Part shown: piece after piece, positions 6,490-13,788 of the stretch | Position numbering within the stretch: position 1 is the first letter of the stretch | Layout of the letters: each line of letters begins with the position of its first letter | From: Bacillota bacterium | GTDB lineage: Bacteria > Bacillota > Bacilli > Paenibacillales > NBRC-103111 | Length of the DNA stretch: 16,602 bases | Reading direction: 5' to 3' | Assembly (NCBI GenBank): GCA_023391955.1 | Contig: JAEWAA010000595.1 | Coordinates: 1-16,602, forward strand | Made by a program: the position numbers and the translations under genes | Notes under the pieces: generated by a model | Told to the model about the DNA's origin: nothing | Databases searched by the model: none | Seen by the model: the letters and a program-made list of their open reading frames with translations, nothing else

Positions 6490-6674
6490 CTTACGGACCT
6501 ACAGTACGTTATTTACTCAAAATCACCCTTTTTCAGCATTTCGCGGACACACGGTACGTTATTCGGACACAGTAGGCAGAAAACCTGACTCATCGAACAA
6601 AATAGAGGCTCCTGGGTCCGTAAAAATCGAAAAGCAGGGTATTTTGCTAAAATAACGTCTCCTCAGTCCGCAAC
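6490..6674. repeat. 185-bp palindromic intergenic element, copy C
   Basis: Forward units start at 6490 (CTTACGGAC) and 6540 (TTCGCGGAC). Inverted units end at 6624 (GTCCGTAAA) and 6674 (GTCCGCAAC). Spacing is again 50 bp in each arm and 185 bp overall. The sequence is clearly diverged from A and B, but the outer second boxes, ACGTTATTT and AAATAACGT, remain exactly complementary. It lies downstream of the stop of 6741-8681 and upstream of the gene at 5611-6261. The remaining bases 6675-6740 show nothing recognisable. Confidence 0.85.
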
Positions 6675-6740
6675 GCAGCCGCCCCCCTATCTCTCCGCCA
6701 AATTGTCTTTTCGCCACACTCCTCCCACTCACCCACGCTC

Positions 6741-8681
6741 TCAGCCACCCTGCACTTCGTCCCCCTCATACGCCTCATCCAGCAAAGCTGCCCGTGCCAC
6801 GGGCCAATTGATCTGGGAGGCGTCGAACAGCATCACGCCGTCGGTGGCGGCGAGGCCGGCCTGGATGACCTCCCGCTGAAGCGCCGGGGCCGGGACATTT
6901 GTGACCGCGATGCCCGTATACAGCGGGATTTCCCCGTTGGTGACAATGTTGGCCAAGGTGGCGTATTTCTCCACCTCCTGCCCGGTGGTCTGGTAGGCGC
7001 CGATCATCAGGAAGTCCAGATACCCGATGTAGCCCGTCTGGCAATATTCCGGCGTATACACCGAGGCATCCTGCAAACCCAACCGCTCATCGAAGCGGAA
7101 GCTGGGGCTGCCCCAGTTGACTCCGTTCAGGTAATAAATTTCGTACCAGGAGCCCACGTAGGCGGAAACCTGAATCGGCCGTCCGGTAGAGTTCCGGTAC
7201 GAGTTGACCAGTTCCTTGATCTCGGCAAAAAAACGCTTAATGGTCCCCGCCCGGAATTCCCACCAGTCCTGAATCAGCGGCCCGGCTACCCGGGTGGTGC
7301 CGTCATAAGCAAACACATCTGCCGGCCAGTTTGCCAGACGTTTGCCCCTGGCACGGAGGAACACCTCGAACTTGGCCCGGGTAACGTCGCTGAAGTCTGC
7401 CGTTTCATTATCGTAGCGGCTGCGGTCATGAATCACCCCATCCACCCGGTAATTCTTGATAATCTCCTCGAAGGTCAGCCGCGCATACTCCCAGACCTGG
7501 TCATGGGAGGGATTGACGAAGGCTACCGGCCCCTTCTTGGCACTTTCCCGCTGGCGCCGGATTTCCCCGTTGTTCTCGGGTATGTAAATCCGTTCTTCCC
7601 AGTCCAAATGCTGATCCAAAACGGCATATTCATCCCGTGCAATGGAGCCCTCCGCAAATACATTCAAGGCCGCATGGATTTCCAGTCCAAGCGCATGCCC
7701 ATGGGTGATGAATTCCTCCAGCAGATCCAGCTCAGGGTTAGCCCCGGCCTTGGCAGGAGCCTTGATCTCACTGACGTAAGGGCGCCTAGTGAGGTCATTC
7801 TTTTTGTAGGAGACGAAACCCTCCACACCTTTTACGTCCAGCGCAATTTTGGTTACTCCGTTGTCCTTGGCCAACTGGAGGAAGTCCCGCACATCCGCGC
7901 TGCTTTGGAACCTCTTGGCATTCACCGTCTGGTCCACCCAAAGCACCACTTCTTTTTTCGGAGCAGAACGGGGCCGGCTGAAGATGACCAGCTCCCGCGA
8001 TGTTTCCTCCACGCCCTTCCGCAACAGCTGCACCCGGACATAATTGACTCCCCGCTTAAGCGGAAAACAACAGGAAAAGCTGCCGTCCGGCGCTACCTGC
8101 GCCTCCACTCCATTTACTAAAAGCTGCACACCGGACATATCCCCCGTTTGACGGACTGTTCCGGTAATCCAGTGGTTTGCCGCCGCTGCAGTCACCATGG
8201 GGTAATTGTCCAGCACCAACACAGCTGTGCTTCCCATCAGCTCCTTAACGGGCACAACCTGACCGTTCCTGCGCAGCTTCACCAAATCGCCAACTCTGAA
8301 CCTTTCCGCCAAAAAACGCCCTGCTCCTTCAGGCACCGTACCGGCATCCACGGCACAAAGCACATATCCCCCTTCGGGAATCTCCAATTCAACAGGTTCC
8401 GGTACGGAAAGGCCAACGCTCTTTTCACACGGCAGCACGATCTGCGCCACCTTGCTGTCCGCACCAACCAACACCGCCGCATAGGCAGTGGAGAATGAAA
8501 CCGTCCTCCCATACCCCCGTGTAAACAGAAGGATCCCCTCACGCTCCCCCGGCTCCCGGTCGATGGCGGCAATACTCCGGCAAGGCCCCTGAACATGGAT
8601 GGTAATATCCTCGGGTGAAGCTTCCACCTCAATTCCTTCCGCACCTGTTACCCCTTGCGGCACAACATCCTCCGCCTTCAT
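6741..8681 (-). CDS. Glycoside-hydrolase-like (GHL10/DUF187-type) protein without signal peptide or SLH domains; paralogue of the adjacent gene
   Basis: A 646-residue protein that matches residues about 300-925 of its upstream neighbour (8782-13476). It has a beta-rich module (about 15-165, with IPEGGYVL at 101-108), an Ig-like domain (about 172-235, pattern GVQLLVNG...APDGSF) and a TIM-barrel GHL10-like catalytic domain (about 244-640). The catalytic part is roughly three quarters or more identical to the neighbour by eye and keeps AFVNP (387-391) and the VDGVIHDRSRYDN signature (413-425, with D419). The C-terminal linker and SLH domains are absent. Start 8681 is chosen because AAAGGGGG lies about 9 nt upstream; an upstream in-frame start would overlap the neighbour's coding end and gives no signal peptide. 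It is therefore predicted to be cytoplasmic, unless exported by another route. Probably a tandem duplication followed by loss of both ends. The substrate is probably a glycan, unspecified. Confidence 0.82.
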   Translation of the reverse strand: MKAEDVVPQGVTGAEGIEVEASPEDITIHVQGPCRSIAAIDREPGEREGILLFTRGYGRTVSFSTAYAAVLVGADSKVAQIVLPCEKSVGLSVPEPVELEIPEGGYVLCAVDAGTVPEGAGRFLAERFRVGDLVKLRRNGQVVPVKELMGSTAVLVLDNYPMVTAAAANHWITGTVRQTGDMSGVQLLVNGVEAQVAPDGSFSCCFPLKRGVNYVRVQLLRKGVEETSRELVIFSRPRSAPKKEVVLWVDQTVNAKRFQSSADVRDFLQLAKDNGVTKIALDVKGVEGFVSYKKNDLTRRPYVSEIKAPAKAGANPELDLLEEFITHGHALGLEIHAALNVFAEGSIARDEYAVLDQHLDWEERIYIPENNGEIRRQRESAKKGPVAFVNPSHDQVWEYARLTFEEIIKNYRVDGVIHDRSRYDNETADFSDVTRAKFEVFLRARGKRLANWPADVFAYDGTTRVAGPLIQDWWEFRAGTIKRFFAEIKELVNSYRNSTGRPIQVSAYVGSWYEIYYLNGVNWGSPSFRFDERLGLQDASVYTPEYCQTGYIGYLDFLMIGAYQTTGQEVEKYATLANIVTNGEIPLYTGIAVTNVPAPALQREVIQAGLAATDGVMLFDASQINWPVARAALLDEAYEGDEVQGG

Positions 8682-8735
8682 GGAAAATGTCCCCCTTTCT
8701 TCTAATTTATATCTTTTCCGCCTTGTATAAGCACA

Positions 8736-8769
8736 GGGCAACAACGCAGCTGCTGCCGCATTGTTGCCC
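8736..8769. other. Hairpin between the two glycoside-hydrolase-like genes
   Basis: GGGCAACAA (8736-8744) and TTGTTGCCC (8761-8769) form a perfect 9-bp stem 12 nt after the stop of the upstream SLH gene. No T-run follows on the minus strand, so it is not a classical terminator. It could act as an mRNA 3'-end stabiliser or a partial terminator that lowers expression of the shorter paralogue. Confidence 0.5.
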
Positions 8770-8781
8770 CTGAAGGAAAAC

Positions 8782-11700
8782 TTAGAACCAACGGGCATCC
8801 AGATAACCCAGCAGCCGCTGCAGCACAGCCGCAGCTTCGGCCCGGGTGGCATCCGCCGCGGGAGCAAAACCGTCCGTCCGCCCGTTAATCAGGCCGCTTG
8901 TTACCAGAGTGGACACTGCATCACGGGACCAGCCGGCAAGCTCCCCGCTGTCGGACAGTCCGGCCAGCACGGAAGCATCCGCCGCAGGAGCGGTGTCCAC
9001 TGCATGCAGCGCCCGGTACAGCATCACCGCCATTTCCTCACGGGTGATCTGCGCTTCCGGACGGAAGCTGCCGTCCTCGTAACCGTCGGTAATGCCCGCT
9101 TTTACAGCCGCCTGCACAGCAGCGGAATACCATGAATCTGCAGCCACATCCGTGAAGCTGCCGCCCGCCGCCGATGCAGAGGCTTCAAGTCCCAAAGCCC
9201 GCACCAGCATAGCCGAATATTGCGCCCGGGTCAGCAGGGATTCCGGCTGGAATAGGCCACCCTCCATGCCGTCCACAACCAGCTTGGAGGACAACAGACC
9301 CACAGCCTGCTCTGCCCAATGGCCGTTCATATCCCCATAGGAGACCGGCTCCACACGGGCCACTGCCAAGGTAAGGGCTGCATTCTCCAGCCGCACCTGG
9401 GCTGTCACAAAACCGGAAGCCGCCGCTCCAACCTTAGCCGGTACGAAGGATAGTCCGCCCTGCTCGTTCAGCTTCATTACAGTTAACTGACCAGGGGCCG
9501 CTTCTGTCTTCACAGATAAACTCAGCACACCCTTGCTTTTTGCAGGAAGAGAAAGGGTGCTAACAGCTTCCCCTTCCTTCACTCCCAAGCTGAGCACCAA
9601 CGCCTCTACCAGCCCGGAAGCTCCCTTGGCCTGAAGCTTGCCTGCCAGAGAGGTTTCTGCCGAACCGGATACCGGTCGCAGGCTCAGCTCCACATGCTTG
9701 CCTGCCGCAGTGCTCGTTGTCCACTGGGAGAGGACAGACACAGGCAGTACAACCTCGCCCAGATTGGTCTGAACTACTACCTTGCCATCACTGGGCAAAG
9801 TCCCGGCCGCTGCCGCAAACGGGCTTACCGGAATGCTCACCGTTACAATACCCTTGGAAGCAGACGCGCTGTTGTCCGTTGCCGGAATAAGCAGCTCCGG
9901 CTTGCCGCCTGCCGTACCGGCAGCCCCCACCAGCGTCTTCTGCTTGGCGGTCAATTGCGCTTCATCAATCCGGAAGAGCGTGCCTGCAGTCCCGTCCGGG
10001 GTGGTAATTGCCGTTTTTTGGACCAAATCCGGCGTTCCGCCGCCTCCGCCATAGCCGGAGGAGCCGCCTCCTGTATTACCGTTGCCTGTGCTTTCAGTCC
10101 GGGTAATTTGGACGGTTTTTTCATTGGTTTTGTAGCCATCCACATACACCGCCATGGTAACGGAGTTGGCACCCACTACCAGCGGAACAGTGGCTTGGAA
10201 GTCGCCGGTGCTGCTGACAGCAGCCGTCTTGCCCGCTACCTGCACCTGCGCAGTGCCCTTGCCCAGAACGTCAACATTGCCTTTTACCGCAAGCTGGCTC
10301 TCGGCTGTTTTCATCCCTTCATAAGGAAGGTATCCGCTGAGCAGTGCGCCCCGCACTGCGTCGCCCGCCTTATAGGCATTGGCCACAAGCTGGCGTTTGG
10401 TCCGGGTGCCGGACGGGTCCACGGTAGAGATAACAAAACCGTCGGCAGGAATCACACTGTTATTTTCCTCCGGGGAGCCCCAGCTCCAGTTAATGGCCTG
10501 GTTCCGGTTCAAAACCTTGGAGACTGTGCCGTCCGCCCCAACCACAACCTCCACCCCAAATCGGGAGGTACCGGTGGAATAGCCGAAGGAATCCGTATAC
10601 GCGTTGATATTTCCTTCGATCAGGTTAATGTTATGGAAGTTACCCTCCAGGAACTGCTCCGGTTGGCCCGGCAGGCTGAAGCCCACCTGGTAATCCTTCA
10701 CGTATACCTGGTTCTTCAGGGCGGCGGAAGCAATCGGCCAGTTGATTTGGGAGGCATCAAACAGCATCAGGCCGTTGGTGTTGGCCAACCCCGATTGGAA
10801 GACATCCCGCTGCAGCTCGGGCGCCTGGACATTGGTCAAGGCAATCCCTGCATAGAGGGGAATTTCCCCGTTGGTCACAATGTTGCCCAAGGTAATATAC
10901 TTGCTGACCTCCTGCCCGGTGGTCTGATAGGCCCCGATCATCAGGAAATCGATATACTCGATATACCCGGTCTCATAATACCCCGGTGTATACACATACT
11001 CGTCCTTCAAGCCCAATCTGGAATCAAAACGGAAGTTGGGACTGCCCCAGTTTACGCCGTTCAGATAGTAGGTTTCATACCAGGAGCCCACATAAGCGGA
11101 GGCCTGGATCGTTCTGCCGGTAGAGGATTCATATGAATCCACAAGAGTCTTCACTTCGCCGAAAAAGCTCTTGATGGTGCCCGAGCGGAATTCCCACCAA
11201 TCCTGGATCAGCGGCCCGTTCACCCGGGTGGTGCCGTTATAGGAGAACACATCTGCAGGCCAATTTTGAAGCTGCTTGCCTTTGGCCTGGAGGAATGTCT
11301 CAAACTTCGCCCGGGTCAGGTCGCTGAAATCCGCCGACTCATTGTCATAACGGCCCCGGTCATGGACCACACCGTCCACATTGTAGTTTTTGATGACCTC
11401 CTCGAAGGTCTTCAGCTCGTACTGGCGGACATCGTCGTTAGAGGGATTCACAAAAGCCACCAATCCCTGCTTGGCGCTTTCCCGCACACGCTTGATCTGT
11501 CCGTTATTCTCCGGAACGTAAATCCGTTCCTCCCAATCCAAGTGATCGTCCAGTACGGCATATTCATTGCTGGCAATAGAGCCTTCAGCAAATACGTTAA
11601 TGGCTGCATGGATTTTCAGCCCCAGCGCATGGCCATGGGTAATGAATTCCTCCAGCAGGTCCAAATCCGGATTTGCCCCGGCTTTGGCAGGCGCCGTGAT

Positions 11701-13476
11701 TTCGCTGACATAGGGACGTCCGGTGAGGTCATTCTTTTTGTAGGAGGCGTAACCCTCCACACCCTTCACGTCGAACACCACTTCCGTGACCCCGTTATCC
11801 TTGGCCTTCTTCAGGAATTCGTATACATGCTCACTGGTTTGGAATTTCCGGGCATTGGCGGCCTGATCCACCCACAGAATCACACCCTTATTGGAGGTAA
11901 AGCCCGGTCTGCTGAAAATAACCAGATCACGGCTGGTATTCTCCGCACCGTTCTTCATTACCTTCACATTGACATAATTGATGCCGGCCTGAAGGGAATA
12001 GCTGTAGGAAAACGTACCATCCGCCGCCACAGGCACAGATGTGCCATTAATCAGCAGCTGCACGTTGGCAAGGCCTCCCGCGTCGCTGATATTTCCGCTA
12101 ATCGGCTCCTGCGCTTTGGTGGAGGTGACCATCTGGTAATTGTCCAGAGTCAGCTTGACCCGGCCGCTCATCAGCTCCGTAACCGGCACCACCTCACCGT
12201 TTTTGCGGAGTTTGATCACATCCCCAACCTTGAACTTGGTAGCCAAAAAACGCTTGATGTTATTGTTGGCATAGCTGGTATCCTGGGCGTACAGCACATA
12301 GCCGCCTTGGGGAATCTCCAGCTCCGTGGGCCCGGCCCAATTGGGGGCTCCGCCACCACTAGAGGCGGGGTTCACCACCAGCATAACCTTGCTGTCAGCC
12401 CCAACCTGAACAGCTACATTATTTTTGGGAATCGTAATGGTATTTCCGGACTCCCGGGTGAACAGCGCAATAATATTGTCGATGCCGGTGATGTCCTGAT
12501 CGATGTAGTCGATATTCTTCCGGGGCCCTTCAATACTAACGGTGATATCCTCCGGGGCAGCCTCTACCTCCACCCCATTGCCCGTTGTTGCAGGCTTGTA
12601 GGTCACCGTGACCGTTTCCGTATCCAAAATGGAAGCTCCGGAGAGCAGCTGGACGGTTAAGGTATTCAGCCCAGCCTTCAAGGAAACCGAAGCGGTAAAG
12701 CTTCCGTCCGCGCTAATGACAGCAGCCGTTTCACCAACCTTAACAGCAAGATTCAGGTCTGCTGCATACTGGTCAATTTTCCCCGCAATCTTAAAGGTGG
12801 GTACTGAAACCTCCGTGCCTGAGGCAGTGGTCAAGGCCAAAGCCGGCGGCAGATTCAGAAAATCGGCGGCAGTCAGGGTTTGGGTCCCTTTGACGAGGGT
12901 TACCTGTTCTCCGATCCGGTAATTCATATATAAGGGCTTGCGGAAAACAGATTTGTCCCAGCCACTATCGCTGGCCAGAATCACATAACCGCCTTGGGGA
13001 ATGGGGACAAATTGATTATCTTCCCAACTTGCAGGAGTAGAGCTATCCTTTGGGTTTTTCTCAATAGGACCATAAATATTCGTAACCACACCTGAAGCAT
13101 CTACAGCAATAGCCAAATTAGTTTTCTTTACATATACCTCGTTGGGATGGTCCAAGTTATTGGTAATTCCCTTTCCACTGGTGAATAGGGCTGCATAATT
13201 GGATTTCTGATCTCCTTTGGCATCCGTATTGTAATTAATCCAATTCATCACAAGCCTGTTATTTCCATTAGCGGAAACCAAATAAACGGCGTCGGTGACA
13301 GAATACACATTTTCCGTGACACTGGTTAATCCTTGAGTGACAGCAGCCTCTCCCTCCGGCTCCGCCGCCGAAGCGGTTAAGGCGCCAACCGGGAAAATCG
13401 GGGCAAGCAAAGCAGCAATCAGCAGTACAACAGTCCATAATGCCATGTTTTTTCTGACAGAAACGAAGGTCATCAT
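8782..13476 (-). CDS. Secreted, SLH-anchored multidomain glycoside-hydrolase-like protein (GHL10/DUF187-type)
   Basis: A 1564-residue surface enzyme. In order: signal peptide (1-38, hydrophobic core about 11-34, cleavage near ASA-AEP); a beta-rich module (about 55-200); an Ig-like domain (about 226-293); a second beta-rich module (302-450, IPQGGYVL) and second Ig-like domain (458-520); a TIM-barrel domain (about 530-925) with AFVNPSNDDVRQY and VDGVVHDRGRYDN (700-712), as in GHL10/DUF187 glycosidase-like proteins; a third beta-rich module (930-1055) and Ig-like domain (1063-1125); a glycine-rich linker (1127-1150); a beta-rich region; and three SLH domains (about 1380-1425, 1440-1490, 1507-1555) with TRAQ, TREE and TRAE motifs for cell-wall polymer binding. 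D706 and D701 are candidate active-site acids. AGGAG lies 5 nt before ATG 13476 and 8 nt before a second ATG at 13473, so either may be used. It presumably acts on extracellular glycan supplied to the adjacent transporter. Confidence 0.88.
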   Translation of the reverse strand: MMTFVSVRKNMALWTVVLLIAALLAPIFPVGALTASAAEPEGEAAVTQGLTSVTENVYSVTDAVYLVSANGNNRLVMNWINYNTDAKGDQKSNYAALFTSGKGITNNLDHPNEVYVKKTNLAIAVDASGVVTNIYGPIEKNPKDSSTPASWEDNQFVPIPQGGYVILASDSGWDKSVFRKPLYMNYRIGEQVTLVKGTQTLTAADFLNLPPALALTTASGTEVSVPTFKIAGKIDQYAADLNLAVKVGETAAVISADGSFTASVSLKAGLNTLTVQLLSGASILDTETVTVTYKPATTGNGVEVEAAPEDITVSIEGPRKNIDYIDQDITGIDNIIALFTRESGNTITIPKNNVAVQVGADSKVMLVVNPASSGGGAPNWAGPTELEIPQGGYVLYAQDTSYANNNIKRFLATKFKVGDVIKLRKNGEVVPVTELMSGRVKLTLDNYQMVTSTKAQEPISGNISDAGGLANVQLLINGTSVPVAADGTFSYSYSLQAGINYVNVKVMKNGAENTSRDLVIFSRPGFTSNKGVILWVDQAANARKFQTSEHVYEFLKKAKDNGVTEVVFDVKGVEGYASYKKNDLTGRPYVSEITAPAKAGANPDLDLLEEFITHGHALGLKIHAAINVFAEGSIASNEYAVLDDHLDWEERIYVPENNGQIKRVRESAKQGLVAFVNPSNDDVRQYELKTFEEVIKNYNVDGVVHDRGRYDNESADFSDLTRAKFETFLQAKGKQLQNWPADVFSYNGTTRVNGPLIQDWWEFRSGTIKSFFGEVKTLVDSYESSTGRTIQASAYVGSWYETYYLNGVNWGSPNFRFDSRLGLKDEYVYTPGYYETGYIEYIDFLMIGAYQTTGQEVSKYITLGNIVTNGEIPLYAGIALTNVQAPELQRDVFQSGLANTNGLMLFDASQINWPIASAALKNQVYVKDYQVGFSLPGQPEQFLEGNFHNINLIEGNINAYTDSFGYSTGTSRFGVEVVVGADGTVSKVLNRNQAINWSWGSPEENNSVIPADGFVISTVDPSGTRTKRQLVANAYKAGDAVRGALLSGYLPYEGMKTAESQLAVKGNVDVLGKGTAQVQVAGKTAAVSSTGDFQATVPLVVGANSVTMAVYVDGYKTNEKTVQITRTESTGNGNTGGGSSGYGGGGGTPDLVQKTAITTPDGTAGTLFRIDEAQLTAKQKTLVGAAGTAGGKPELLIPATDNSASASKGIVTVSIPVSPFAAAAGTLPSDGKVVVQTNLGEVVLPVSVLSQWTTSTAAGKHVELSLRPVSGSAETSLAGKLQAKGASGLVEALVLSLGVKEGEAVSTLSLPAKSKGVLSLSVKTEAAPGQLTVMKLNEQGGLSFVPAKVGAAASGFVTAQVRLENAALTLAVARVEPVSYGDMNGHWAEQAVGLLSSKLVVDGMEGGLFQPESLLTRAQYSAMLVRALGLEASASAAGGSFTDVAADSWYSAAVQAAVKAGITDGYEDGSFRPEAQITREEMAVMLYRALHAVDTAPAADASVLAGLSDSGELAGWSRDAVSTLVTSGLINGRTDGFAPAADATRAEAAAVLQRLLGYLDARWF

Positions 13477-13578
13477 TCACACTCCTGACGGGATGGGATA
13501 GTGGTGCTGATCCCCGGCACAAGGCCGGGCTATGTTGTCCCGGCGTCCCAAACAGGTGAAATTCCTCCGATTCTAAAC

Positions 13579-13714
13579 CACAGGCAGCCGCTTAGGAGCT
13601 GCGAGGAAATTAGTACCCGCTTTTGCAGACAAAATCTCGATGGTTTTAGGAGTTTTGTCGGCAAATGAGCGGTACTTTATTTCGTCGCAGTCTCTTAGTC
13701 GCGTGCTGCCTGTG
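13579..13714. repeat. 136-bp long imperfect hairpin element between the solute-binding and SLH genes
   Basis: Outer arms CACAGGCAGC (13579-13588) and GCTGCCTGTG (13705-13714) are perfect complements. Inside, CTTAGGAG/CTCTTAG-type, GCTGCGAGGAAAT/ATTTCGTCGCAG-type, AGTACC/GGTACT and GACAAAA/TTTTGTC segments pair in register, leaving an apical loop near GATGGTTTTAG. Nearly the whole 136 bp folds into one imperfect stem. It starts 71 bp after the solute-binding protein stop on the minus strand and lacks a terminal T-run. A GC hairpin, CCCGGC/GCCGGG, also lies at 13513-13529, just upstream of the SLH gene. The rest of 13477-13785 shows no gene. Confidence 0.8.
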
Positions 13715-13788
13715 TGTGCTGCCGATTCTATGCTGCTGCCGGAGTCCGCAGGACGCACGGGTCTGGCTGCTTACGTCGCAATCTCTTA
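13683..13788. repeat. Near-identical 15-bp direct repeats
   Basis: CGTCGCAGTCTCTTA (13683-13697) and CGTCGCAATCTCTTA (13774-13788) differ at one base. The first is in the right arm of the hairpin element at 13579-13714. The second covers the stop codon of the solute-binding protein gene. Confidence 0.7.

Noticed and set aside
6279..6655. Overlapping + strand reading frames across the tandem 13-mers and element C
   Set aside because: Low-complexity and repeat-derived sequence, no ribosome binding site, and antisense to a credible leader.
1023..6674. CRISPR array or transposon interpretation of the dispersed repeats
   Set aside because: Units are inverted in pairs and lie kilobases apart with no unique spacer pattern, Cas gene or transposase in the window.
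8682..8867. Upstream extension of the short glycosidase gene to 8867
   Set aside because: It would overlap the end of the SLH gene in another frame, adds no signal peptide, and ATG 8681 has its own AAAGGGGG.
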